In this document: piece by piece, positions 36,083 through 49,500 of the stretch | Layout of the letters: every line of letters starts with the position of its first letter | How positions within the stretch are numbered: the stretch's first letter is position 1 | Source: Streblospio benedicti | Lineage: Eukaryota > Annelida > Polychaeta > Spionida > Spionidae | NCBI GenBank assembly: GCA_019095985.1 | Contig: CM032666.1 | Location: 37,765,066-37,829,065 of the forward strand | DNA length: 64,000 nucleotides | Reading direction: 5' to 3' | The notes under the pieces: model-generated | The model's database searches: none | Told to the model about the DNA's origin: nothing | What the model saw: the letters and a program-made list of their open reading frames with translations, nothing else | Translations under genes and position numbers: made by a program

Positions 36083-39000
36083 AGGGATGTTTTCATTGAT
36101 ATAGGTACAGTTCTGCTGAAAGAAAGCATAGAATCCCTGATTTGCTTTATGTTTTAGTACATGTATAAATTAAAAACACAGAATACACATGTTGACTTTC
36201 TATATGTGTTGCATTTTATTTCTTTTGATAAATTTATATATATTACTAATTTGATAAAACTTGAATAAAGCAATGATGACTTATGCAATGTAAACGAGCT
36301 TAGAATATGATTTAAATACAAAAGAAATTGGGGAAATTAAGTAATTATTAATATTTTAATAGGATATATCGATTTAAAAAAAATTTTTTTGCCTTGTATC
36401 AACAGATGACCACTTTTTAAATTATATATTTCATATAATTGTTTTAATACTAATTCTGTTAAAAGTAAGGGACAAAATGTACCGGTAAGATCTGATATGC
36501 TCAGAATCTTATATACATTTTAACTGCTTTATTGTATATATATGCATTGTAGAATTAAAACGGTGTGCAAGGGTATTGGTGTGTGAAAATAACTTTTTCT
36601 TCCCTCCCCTGGTTACTGTGATATTGGATTTTAAACTATGAAGTAGTTAATGGACATGGAGAGAAATCAAATGCACAAATATTGTTAAATCAGTTCAATG
36701 TAAGATATTATGATGTAAAGTATATTTGTTATGGTGTTCATGGTTAGTGTTTGTTAATGGTTACAAATAAAAATAGTGAAATCGAATAATGCTGCAAAGC
36801 TGATTGTAAAATGATTTTATATTTTAAACGCATTGTACCATCATTTACAAATGATATTTGAATTTGAGATTTATTTTTTTATCTCAAACATCTTGTACAT
36901 GTAATACGAGTTTTTGTATTCATACGTGTTAAGCATTTACTGTTTTAACTTTTTGTTATGTTAAGTTTTTATCAAGAACATGTATATCTATCATTGAAAG
37001 AGCCTTAAAGATGCCAAAAACATGTATAGAAATTCGACGACATTTCGTGCCATGATGTACTTCACATTTGATGTAATTCAGTCCATCCTTACATTATGTG
37101 AACATTACCTTGTGACTCTCTCCATCAATGTTCACAATAACATATCAGGTTAATTGTGATTATTTTGCTGTTGTTGGCATTATTGAATGTGTAAAGGAAA
37201 GAAGGATTTTTGTATGTAAAAGCTCTTATGCTAGAATTACCAGTTAAGTACTACTTGACTTAGATCTAACATTAACCCTTTCGTATTGGGATATCCCTCA
37301 AGGGACATTTTTTGCCCAATTTTGCATGAATAATTAATTCTAGCACTTTGATATTGTCAACATTCCATGAACTTGGTGTATTTTAAATTAGTGTGTTTTA
37401 ACTGTGAATTAGATCTTTGTATAGTCAACATCAAGTCATTAAGAATGAAATATAATGTCTAATTGGCACATTTACAACATCTCGTGGAAAAATTCCTGTA
37501 AACTTGTGCTTACTTGCCATTTGAAAGCTGCCATTATAATGCTGCAATTTTAATAATTCCATCAAAATGTTCAAAATGTTTAATTCATTGTATTTGGCCT
37601 TTGCTGTATATTTTAAAATGATTACATTGAATTTTGGTGACACAAATTCATCATGTGTTTGTAACAAATTCCTCAATGTTTGGTGAAATATGGAACGAGG
37701 AATTGCTTGAATGGCATAAAATACATTTTGATGCGGCTGGGACTGAAACTAATGACAAATAAAAGATAGTAGCTATACCTTGTGTTGCATTCTGACTTAA
37801 AGATTGTTTTACATTTCCCCCAAATAAGATAGATGCCTAAAATTCTTTTAAAATCTGCTAATAAGTATCCCTACACATACCAATTTTACATCTAAACGTG
37901 TCTAGTTTTAACATTGAAGCATCATTACTAGTACAGGAAATTGTCACAATAGCAGGCCTTGCCAGTAAGTTATTACCAGGTGTAACTAACATGAATTTTC
38001 TCACTTCCGGTGACGATACTGCACATTACCCTTCCAATATTGCTATAAATATTGCATTCAGATTGAGGTTTGATAACCCATATTTTTTACAGTATGTGAA
38101 GTAAATTATTATTTCTGGCTATGCTTTGAAAATTCTTTTCTATCAACCATTTTTTTTTTAAATTATTCATATGGCAATAATTCATAGTCTTATACAAGTG
38201 TGTATTGTTTTTTGTTACACACAGAAGCAACTTAGTAGTAAAGGCTCTGTCCATATTGTAAATCAGTTCTTTCACTACACTGCGTAATAATGTGTTCGTC
38301 ATCTTTCACTTGTATTCAACAGACTACAATTTACAGCAGATTGATGACACTTTCACACAAAAACTTTTACACGTTTATTTAGTGCAATGGTTGCATCATG
38401 ACCAATTTTGCCATGTTTTATTTTAATTTATTGACCTAATCTGCATGCACACAGTAAAATATAAGATTCAAACAAATGACTCAATGGTTACAAGTGCTCC
38501 ATAATTAATTCCATCTTAAAGGTTCACTAACTTCAGAACTTTTGAAATTTTATGATCTACCGAAGCTGAAAAATAGCACTTGACAAAGGTGTAAACAAAT
38601 GATAACTATGTCTAAGGTTCATCTGTAATCAGCTATGCATTTAGTTTTCTGGATCAAGACATCAATTAATAGGAATATTTCAATGCAATACTAGAATTTA
38701 ACCCAATAGTACAGAAACTTTTCCAATATGCCTTTTGGGTAAGTAATATTTTCATATCATTAGAACCAACACTCAATGGGGTATGAATTTTCATGTTCCC
38801 TTATAAATGTTAAAATATGCTACTGGTGAAACGTTAAGTAACAAATATCATGAATATTAGCAGAAGTATTTCATTTGATGTTCAAAAAGGCTGCATTATA
38901 CTGGTTTCTGTATCAAATGAAAATGAAAGAATTGGAATATAAACTACTGGGGTATTACACAAAATAATGCTTTTTTTCCAAGATGTATAAATTATTAGAT

Positions 39001-39301
39001 CACCCTTACATACCAGACATCAGTAATTCATAGCTGTACAATCGTGGACATCGGAAATTGCATTCTCAAAACAACCAGTTGTGTCACAGGTTTCTGACCA
39101 TTAATCCATAGACTCCATGCATCACATCTTTAGAGTATACCACCTCTCACTTTTACAATACATGTAGTGACTTCAAGCGGTGAGCCGCCTGGAATATCCT
39201 AAAATGTCCATAATAAACTGCATGTGTAGTGATTGTTCAATTGAGCCTCAGAGAATTGTTTGTACATTACCTGTGTATAATTATTATCTGCTGTGTCTTG
39301 C
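36083..39301. other. MPC1: MPC1 3' UTR and intergenic region
   Basis: AATAAA at 36264-36269 is the likely MPC1 poly(A) signal. The remainder is AT-rich, with no recognised gene or repeat. The ORFs at 37431-37676 and 37898-38104 have no splice support or known motif. It may hold an untranslated first exon of the small gene at 39329. Confidence 0.5.
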
Positions 39302-39328
39302 AGACTGTCCGCACGCACTGTTTTCATC

Positions 39329-39556
39329 ATGGAGGCACTCTTCGTGATCTTGTCCCTCACTGCAATGATTATCGGCCTCACATTTGGGCTAGAAACACCA
39401 GCACTAGAAAATGGCGGGTCACCACCATGCAACCCTAACGGGCCTATCGTTCCCGGGGTTGACTGTCCTGAGACCACCGCATTCATGCACAAGCATGTGG
39501 ATATGGATCCTGGCCAAATGCTCATGGAAGTGGTCAATGGAATGGCATCTAAATGA
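39329..39556 (+). CDS. Small membrane or secreted protein, 75 residues, unknown
   Basis: Not recognised. The ORF starts MEALFVILSLTAMIIGLTFG, a single hydrophobic N-terminal segment that could be a signal peptide or membrane anchor. It continues with two cysteines (PPCNPN and VDCPET) and ends MLMEVVNGMASK. A good acceptor (CTGTGTCTTGCAG at 39291-39303) lies 25 bases before the ATG, suggesting a spliced 5' untranslated exon upstream. The ORF lies between the MPC1 and POLQ 3' ends. ATTAAA and AATAAA words follow at about 39797 and 39905. It might be a conserved microprotein or a chance ORF. Confidence 0.45.
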   Translation: MEALFVILSLTAMIIGLTFGLETPALENGGSPPCNPNGPIVPGVDCPETTAFMHKHVDMDPGQMLMEVVNGMASK

Positions 39557-40518
39557 GGCGAGCAATGATGACATGCATATTGGTGACGGATATAATATAA
39601 TGTACCATAGTATGAATAAGTCTACATAAATTCCACACAAATCTATCCCTAATGGAAACATTAATGAAGGGGTCAGAAAGGCATTTGAAAGACATCATCT
39701 ACACCATTTTTTAGTTTTCTGTTTATTAATTTTCTAAATTTTGGAAGTGTGATTAAATTTTACGTGTACCGGTGCTTTGAATCGTTATTGGAGTATTAAA
39801 ATATATTGAATAATGTGAAATGCAACTAAATGTGTTTTTATCATTTGAGTATTTTATTACTGTTTTATTACACAGTTACATGTACAATGTATAAGTATTA
39901 AAAAATAAACCACACATATACATCAAAACACTTGTTTTGTTGAAATTGATCATTTCTGAACGCATACAAACATTTATAAGAGACAAAATAAACATAATAT
40001 CAATTGAGGTAATAAAAATAAATATTCAATACACAAGTCTGGGAGACAATTTCAAACGAACATGCATATTACCATTTCAAATGAATTGGTTGCAAACTGC
40101 CATTTCATTACAGCCTTATTAATCAAACACCATGACATATAAACCATGACATATAAACTCTTATTATATCACTGTAAATCCATATCACAGATATCATAAA
40201 ACAAACAATAATTGATCTGGTCACTATAGACAATGCACATATAGGTAATTTTTGCAAATATTACATCACATTCTAGGATATACATGTTAATTAATGGTGA
40301 CAATAACAATTCATTTCATTGATTTATACTAATTCATTAATTACATCAAATCATATAACAACTTGTTATTGACAAGCATAATTTTGAACATAAACAACAT
40401 ACATGTATCTACACTGAGCTACTGATATAGATTCCAACTCTATTACTTCAAATACAACTTTAAATTCCACAATTTTAGATGATTCACTTCGCTTCACAAT
40501 TCACAAATAATCATAAAA
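39557..40518. other. 3' flanks of the small ORF and POLQ
   Basis: AT-rich convergent 3' region. TTTATT at 39853 may serve POLQ on the minus strand, and AATAAA at 39905 may serve the plus-strand ORF. Nothing else was seen. Confidence 0.4.
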
Positions 40519-43500
40519 TCATATTTCCATTTCCTCCAGTTTACCCCACGTTGGCCCCACTTTAATTTTCACAGGCATCACCGTCGATAGTGTCACGCAC
40601 GTTTCCATCACGTGCTTCACGATCCTTGCCACGGTGGTGACGTCCTGCTTGTTGACCTCGTAGATGAGTTCATCGTGCAGCTGGAGGATGAAGAAGGCAC
40701 CGCGGGGGGAACACGTGGAGGGGGCCAGGCGCCGCGACTGGCGGCGAGGATACGATGATGCGCCTGACAGTAGAAATTACAATACACAGATATTTTTGTA
40801 ATGTTACAGTAAAACCACGTATGAAGGCGACGTCTTCATTGAGAGCACTTATGTAAGAAGATCATATATTGTGGTCCCAAGCCTTTGTAAAGAGACCACT
40901 GCAGACCCTCTCTATTGAGAACACTTGAGTCCCACTGCTGCGGGTGTCCCAGTTTCTGGGGTTGGCAGCGGGCGCCTGTGTCTCACACCAGCAATGTTAA
41001 TGGGAATATGGATATGCATGCATTGTGAAATTGCATAATGCGTGTATGTATTTTCAAATGCTGTGTTCCTGATGGACTAAAATATGACTTTTGTTAATCT
41101 ATATATGTATATATAAAGTTAATTTCATAAACATGTGTAAAGACAAATTTTGTAGCTTTGCTCTTCAAAATGTCAAGGACACGCGAGTCATTATCAAATT
41201 TCCACGGATCAATTAAATCAGTTATTTCCTTTTTGTCAATATAAATCATAACGTTACCTTCAACTTCTAATTGAAAGATAGAAATGATTTTGCAGATCAA
41301 AAACTTTCAGATCAAATCCGTAGAGTGATGTAATTTAAGATATATTGATGAAGATTAATGTGATTTGAAAAGGCTGAATTTGATTACATTATTTTCTAAT
41401 TACACTATTTCATGTGAGAGTAATGAGACCAAAAGTAGTTTTCAAAATTTTCTCCTTAATTATATGAGGACTGCAGAAACTTTCAGATAAGATTAATCAA
41501 GATATACAATATTGCTGATAGCATGGTTGTGCATTGAATTTGTATAGGGTAAAGTCTGGAGGAATCATTATTTAAGAGATTTTAAAATATCTATACCCAT
41601 TGTCTGTATGAATGAGAAATCTTGAAAAGCTTCAGTAACCATTTGTGACCTCTCTCCACCCTCATAAATTTGAGGCTTATTATTCAATTCATAAATTATT
41701 AAAAATAAAGCCCCATCCAAATACTTTATTTTTTTCTATTTTCATTTTTTATTTTTTTGTGAATGTTGATAAAATGTGAAAATGGAACATACATGTAAGG
41801 ATTACTGTACGCGCAAATGTTTCATCACAAAGAACTTTTTCGTTGAGAGCTTGAAAATAATTCATCAGCAAGTTGAACGAGCTAGACAATGAAACAATTA
41901 ACAAGATCATTGATGGCTTAGAAAAGGAGAGGGCAAGAAGGATTCAATTAAGAGAAGATTTTGTGAGAAGAAAAGAAACTATGAGGAATAAGTATGCACT
42001 TCGCCACCCGTGTATATTCTGGATAAGGCATATTTGGATCCAAAGTTCTTACAAATCATAGATGCTTGTGTGAAAAATGAGGCAAAGTTACCATGCGTGG
42101 AAGACACGAAAGCAGAATGAGTGTTTTCATTGCCAGTGTTCACAAAAACTTTCTGCAGGGAATTGCTTGAGGAATTGCGTCATTTTGAATGCTCAGATTT
42201 GCCTAAAGGGAGGCCAAATACGATGAACAACTATGGCATTTTGTTGGATGAGTTGGGAATGAATGAGAATATGCTGAATCCACTTAAGGAGAAATCCCTT
42301 TTGGCATTGATTGTTCATCTATTTCCAGATTGTGATGGTGCGAGTTTGGATTCTCATAAAGCCTTCACTGTTGCTGACACTACCACTCTTGGGCATGAGG
42401 AAGAGCTTTCATACCACTATCACAATGCCGAGTGACTCTGAATGTGTGCCTCAAGCTGGATTTCAAAGAAAGTTTTTTTTTTTTGATCCTTGCGAATGGA
42501 AGGGGATATTAAAAGCTTTGCCAAAGTTGGCCATCGCCTCAGCTAGGCCAGCAGATGCACAGAGACACTTCGATAGAGGCTGGCGAGCCCCACAATCTTC
42601 ATCTGGATGTGAAGTTCCAAGGTGCGAAATCAGCTGTGCTTGATGTGCGACTGCAAGCCAGTGTTGGTGAAAACCGTCCGCTTTGGCGATGGCTTCTCCA
42701 AGTCCCATGGGGGCTTGGTGGATATGTGTAATTTGGCCTGATTTGTTGAGGGATTTCTAATGGCTGAACAGGTTCCATTTGCAGGGTTTTTATTCTCAAG
42801 TCAATGACATTTGAGGTTAAATGGTGGTTGTGTTATTATGCATTTGAAATTTGTATCATTATGTTTATTATTTTGCTCATGCTTTTGTTGTGTATGCCAT
42901 AGTTCAATTATAATTATGTTAATGACAGATCAATTTCATAACTCCATGAAATAGTGTAAAGAATATGTCTGATGTTACTGTAAAATTTAATGCTTGTTTG
43001 TTTGTAACATAGTTACAGTATCAAGTGTTATTGTATAAATATAGTAAAAAAGAAGAAAAAAAGAAATTCAAATATGCGATTTTACTGGAACTTAAGTTGA
43101 GATTAGAAAATCATGACAATTTAGCTTCAGCCACATCAAATATAGGCTCTTCCAAGGCCAAGTAAGAACAACAGTTAGCGAATACTGATTTTGCTTGCGA
43201 CTTAGGTCTAAGTCAGCAAAGTTGTTCCATCCAAAATAGACACTTCAACTTAAGGGTAGATATTGCACAATGCATCTTTTATGCACTGTGAAAAGGATTC
43301 AAATAGATGGATATGTTCTCACTTGCCTTACATGAGACATGTTTCTTGTACACGGTTACATAGCTGCTAGGGATGATGGTGCCATTCTGAACGCACAAAA
43401 TGTTGGTAGAAGGATATAAGTAACAAGTGACGACATTAGAGTGTGAGAAAAAAGTAACTGATCATTCCTCTCATTACCTATGTTGTTGCTGGTGTGGTGG

Positions 43501-46500
43501 TGCCTGTGCCCGAGTGCGGTGTGCGGGAAGCGTGCGGTCAGCTGGTCGTCAATGGTGACCATGGCACGCTTGACCAGGTCGGCGGCCGAACCTTGCACTG
43601 TCGTGTTCACAGCCTGACGCTCCGCCTGAAAAAAGTATCACATATATTTGGGATTAGAAGAGATGAGATTCATTGGATTTCAATACACAGAAGAACCTAT
43701 ATTAAGAGCACACAATTACTTAAAAACTTTATAGATATTGAAAATATTAACTTCATTCTGCATTATTATCTAGCTTAGGTTTGATTGTTTTGTGAAAATG
43801 ATAGATTGTAGATTATCGAAATCCACTGACATGAGCGCGGACGTGCGGGTTGTTGTCATGTATGGCGGCGAGGTAGCGTCTGCGTCCCATCAACGTCTCC
43901 ACGTAGCCTTGGTCCTTGCACCGTTGGACCGTGTCGCGTAGATACGCACGAATACCTGAAACGGCATATTGCATTGGTGTATTTAGTGGTGCAGAGAAAA
44001 TCCTATTAGTTGTCTCGACCCATTTAACTTGAATGTGATGTGAATGAATAAAGCATTCTAGTCTTCTGAAATTTTGATTTATCAAAACAGTTAACAATCT
44101 AAAGCAAGATGAAGGGGATTAGTTATTTTCTCTAGTTATCTATAAATTCCAGTTACCAGAGTTTTAGATACACTGGTTCTACTGCATCTAGATTTTGATA
44201 ATGGTCCTGGTTTATTGTTTATCTACTTTCTGTCTCTGATCCACAATAATAGATATCATGGTTCTGTTAGTAATCTGCAAGACTCATTTATGATCATAGG
44301 CTAATCATGATTGAAGATATATCATAAGATTGAAAAGCAAAAGTATCATACCAGTATATTTGGCCTTAAATGTTTCAATAAATACAGAAGCATCATTTTC
44401 ATCCACACCGAGCTGTTCTCCGAGCGCTTTGGCACCAATCCCATACAGCATCCCATAACACACCTAGTCAAATACAACCTTAAAATGAACACCTACAAGG
44501 TACACTTGATGCTACATTATATCCCATATAACAACACTCCTGGTAGCGCAATCAATGTTATTGACTGATGGTGGGCTTCTCAGTCCCTTCTTTATACATT
44601 AATTGTAATTAACGATATGGATAGGCCGGTCAGATGAGAGTGCAGGATTGTTCGTCTGCTCATATGGCATTGTGAGCTTTACCAAGAAGTTGCTTCTGGG
44701 TGTAATAAAAAAAGAACTGGTGACAATATCATGGATCATATACCAAGGATCAACTGGACACATTATGGATCATTACAATGTCAATACCCTAAAAATTGAT
44801 ATACATGTACCATTCGTAAGTTGAGAGTAGGCACAAATAGATGGCCAGAAATAATGATTTACTTAGCAAATTGTCTCACATGGAGGTATCAAGCAGATCT
44901 TCTATAAAATATAGCAATTTCAAAATGGTAATCATCATAATCTTGTCACGAAGTAAGACAAATCCTGTTGTTGTTTTTTTGTTTTGTTTTTTAATTACAG
45001 CTTACATCAATATAAATTTGTGTATCTGGCTAAGATCAAACAGTCCACAACAGTCCATTCTCTTCATCAAAACAAATATTGTTAAAATGCTGTTCTTGAC
45101 ACTTTTTGTGTCTAACATATGTCAAGAGAAAAGCCAGCATATATTCCCAACTCGTTTAGCAAAGGTACATGCATATCAAGAATTGTACATAAATGGGAAC
45201 ACACATATTTTGAACGTAAACATCATTGATATTGACAAACAATTAAACGCCTGGCATTCACTATGTAATTGCAAGCTTAGCGAATAGGCTATAGATTATT
45301 CATGAAAAGCTGATTAACTTTTATAGATGGTAAGTGATAAAAGAAATAAAACTGATTTGTGGAGTCAATAATCTTTTAAGAACCAGATTTATCGCTTTAT
45401 GCTTTATTTGGTGTGCGACCAATTTCAGTTAATAGCTCTTACCAGCTTGTATTATTTTAAGATCTAATCACTTAGTTAATTCCATAGACTTTTTGTTGTT
45501 GTTAACAGAACTGAATGGACTGTAAAAACATGTTATGATCAGATTTAAAGAATGAAATTGTAGACCTAAGAATTCTTACAATCGCACAATCATAATACAC
45601 CCAGTGACGTTGTTTAAAACAAACAAATTTGATTGGTACAGTATAAGCTCATTATCGCAAAGCTGTAGAGAGAATAGTAAAATTCTTGAGACAGCCAATA
45701 TTCCAACTAACCACCTTATATATGTTCATAATGTACTTGAAGAAAAATTGATAAAATTATCAAGCACTATCGAGATAACAAGGTTCTACTGTAAGGTATT
45801 AGGTGATAACAAATCTAAGTGCATTTTGCCAGAAATTTCATTTCAATCAATATTTAAACAAAAACTACGTAACATTTGATATTTAGTCTACTCTTTACAT
45901 CTACAGAATCGAGATAGCCATATCAAAGTCTGATAAATTGTAATTGTAACTGCATAGTATTACACGTAAGGAAATATAGTAATATCATAGAATTATAAAG
46001 TATATATAAAACAAAATTTCAAGTGCAGTAACCTGCTTTGCTTGCTTCCTTTGCTCTGCAGTAACGTCCTCGACGTCCACTCCCTTCCACTGAGCGGCAA
46101 TTGTTTTGAAAACGTCTCCGCCGCCATTGAGGACAGAGATCAACTTGCGATCTTTGGCGAGATGAGCGATTAATCTCAGCTCCAATTGTGAATAATCAGC
46201 CGCCAAGATAACACCACCTGAAAACACAAATATAATAATTGAGGTTTTTGATTTATAGTGTTCATAAATGAAATACAGTAGGAACTCGATATATTGAAGC
46301 TCTGGGGCAAACGTTAAAAATGGTCGAGATAGCAAATATTCGAGATAGCCAGTTGATAGATGTTCATAATGTAGTTAGAGGGGAATGAAACTAACCTCAA
46401 GATAACAGAAAATTTAAGATAAGTAATATCAAGATAACGAGGTTCTACTATCTATAGATAAAGAAATGTATTTATTTAATGTTGTGTTAGTGTAATTATC

Positions 46501-49500
46501 AAGTTATTGACAGGTTCATACACATTATGAGTAGAACTCACCTTTAAATGGGACAAATGCATGTCGCATGCTAACTGAAAATGTTTGGCTATTTTCGATC
46601 TCTAGATATTTCTCTCTGATACCATCTAGAAAATGAAGATTACACAATCTGTATTTTAATATATTAGCGATAAAGATTTCTACTTTCAATCTTGTTTGCT
46701 TATGAAACAGAAGATATAATAAGTTCACAGGTACGAAAATGTTTTCTTAGATAAATTTTGCACAATCGATGCTTCTTCAGGTTAAAATGAAAATAAAAGG
46801 ACAAAAAAAATCTTTTAAATTGCTTAAGCTTCTTTTATTATTCTCTTTATTTAAAATCCTGTACACTTGGTTTTATTATTCTCATTTTCACTTGAGGAAG
46901 CATCCATGATGTGAAAATTTGTGAAAATAAAATATTTTCGTAACTTCTAAAATTATTTAGTCTTCTTTTTTATTTTGCTTTACCTTTTAGACATTAATCA
47001 TAACTTAAAACAAATTATATAAATGCTTGATCTTATCTTAAGTGGAATTTAATCACTTCATTAACATATCATAATATTGATTGCTCTTGACGTAGATGAT
47101 CATACGTTCATTTGCATGAAATTCTCTGCTGCATACACAAAATGGTACATTTGTAAAAATATGGACACAAGGTGCCCAGTTAATTGGAAATGTGAATACA
47201 TGTATAAGTTTTCATTGGTTTGGGATGCATCTTTTTCACAATTTTTTTGTTTGTTGTTAAAACACCTTAAAAAGTTGTGATATTTTAAGTTAAAAGGCCA
47301 TCATAGTAAAGAAGCAACACAAACAAAAATAAATAGGATTATCAAATGAAGTGAAATGTGCTGGAAAGACCAAAACACCCTACAATAATATATGACCTCA
47401 ACACAGTCGGCAAAAACAAACAAAATTGAACTTGCACTATTAATGATTCTCATAATATATGGCATTATAAAGATAAGCGTAGGAGATGATGATTTTCTTT
47501 CAAGGAGAAGCTATTACAAACTTCAATATGCCTAATGATATTGTTATTGACATGTTTGCACATGAGGCTTCCACTTTGGAAGATTTTTTTGCTTCTATGA
47601 GCCAAAAGAATAAGCTTGATAGACTCATTGCTCAGTCTTGCAAATAAATCAACACATGGACATTACACGTTTCTAATGATTTTGAGGAAGGTAAATCTAG
47701 TCTATGTTTGTTTTAGCTGTGATTTTAAGATCGAAACACTTTTTAAGCATATACAAATATACAGAAAACAATGTTTGCTAGTACTTGATGAATTTTGTTA
47801 TGCCATCAAATATTGAGTATGTAGATTTAATGATCTCAAGATACACAGCAAATGTTTTAAATTGTCTCAAAAAAAAAGACAACAATTAAAATCAACAATT
47901 TAATGCAAATGAAACAAATGCATCAATCAAGATCTAAATGGAAGGAACACAGTAGTCTAGATGAAGCAAACACATGGAGTTATTTGTATAATGATAATCC
48001 ATGTAATTTATTTGGCACACTCGTAGAAGAATGCAAATTTCTCACTTCTGCTGGACACAGTTATGATACAGAGAGATAAGTCTTAAATACTGGTGTCTCC
48101 CTGTCATCTAGACAGATTCGGATATTGGCAGAACGATTGAATGTAGGATTAGCTGTCTTTAAATAATAAACAATGGATATGAGACAAAAAAGTGCACATA
48201 GGTTGCGAGCGATGGATACTCCCAGACATCAGTCAGGATCAGGTATGTGGATTTCTTGTTATAATCTGGATTTATTATGAAGAAGCGTGAATTACATCTA
48301 ATGATAATAACTATTTTGCATAGTACAGGCAAAAGTGAAATTCATTTCTAAATGAGCTTATTAATTGACTAACATTATCTTGTTAATATTCAATTAAAAA
48401 AAAACATAAGCATATATTTGAATATGTTCATTTGTTCATGCAAGTACATGTAATAGTTTTCAATATACCGTATTCATTCTAATAAGCGCACAGTGTGCTT
48501 ACAAAAAAAATTCAAACAAAAATAAAAACACAAGAGATGTCTAAGCGCACCTGCAAGAAAGGTTCATGCAATTTTTCTGTAATCACTCATTTCAAACGAT
48601 AAATGTCAAAATGTATGAATCCTGAAAATTGTTTCACAACGCGCCGGCGTGGTTAGGTGGTTATCCGAATAATACCGGTGTGTTAGGCTTACAATGTAGC
48701 GCGAAGTAAATGAAATATTTGCAAAAAAATGCAAGATTTGTTTAATATTTTATCTGTGTAAACAGGGGCGTGTGCTTAATGGGGCAGGTGCGCTTAAAAG
48801 AACGAATACGGTACATATATATAAAATATGCTTAATAATATTCATCGTAGTAACCACTTGTGCTATACCAATAAATTTTGAAATGTATATTTTTTTTGTG
48901 AGTGTTTTAAATGCATGTTTGCATTTTTCAATAAAGCTATTTATTTCTCATTTCTCAAATCATAGGTAATGGGTATTGCTGTATATACATTTGTATAACA
49001 AATATTACATAATAATGTGACTAGACAAATTACATTTACAATAAATCAGTTCTAATTAATCTGTGTCAGTAACTTTTGTCAATTATATCTGAAACACTGA
49101 GTATGCCTTAAAAGAGATTTCACAAACAATCATTATCTGTTTCAGCTCGTGCCGAGATTGAGATAACGGTGCAGGAGTTCTCGTTCCCCTCTCCCCCCAC
49201 CAGCAAACACGGAGCCCAGGAACAATTCCTCAGCACAGCCTTCTTATTCAACAAACTCCTTATCTCAAACTTCTCTAACATGCAGGACAGACTTTGCAAC
49301 CTTCTAAAAACGGACTACGGCATGAAATTTTGCCACATACAACCTGGCTGTTCCATTGTGGTGGAAATGACTTACGCAACTGACAAACTGATAGCACTAC
49401 AATGTGACCAGAGCAGTGGCCACTTGGCAAAGGAAGTGGAGAAGTGTCTTGTGAGTAAGGACGTGATGCTCGCACTGGAGGTTGATGGCGTTGTGTTATC

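Noticed and set aside
37898-38104. 68-codon ORF downstream of MPC1
   Set aside because: No conserved features and no splice signals; probably chance within AT-rich spacer.
43325-43395. Possible extra POLQ exon with an acceptor CGTTCAG on the minus strand
   Set aside because: Joined in the phase left by exon 43625-43478 it meets a stop after a few codons, while joining directly to 40763 keeps the frame and the family sequence.
44841-45287. 148-codon plus-strand ORF in a POLQ intron
   Set aside because: No recognisable motif, AT-driven composition and no clear splice or promoter context.
47880-48166. Open stretches upstream of the nested gene as additional exons
   Set aside because: Stops in the same frame at 48077 and 48164-48169 and no convincing donor sites; not enough to call exons.
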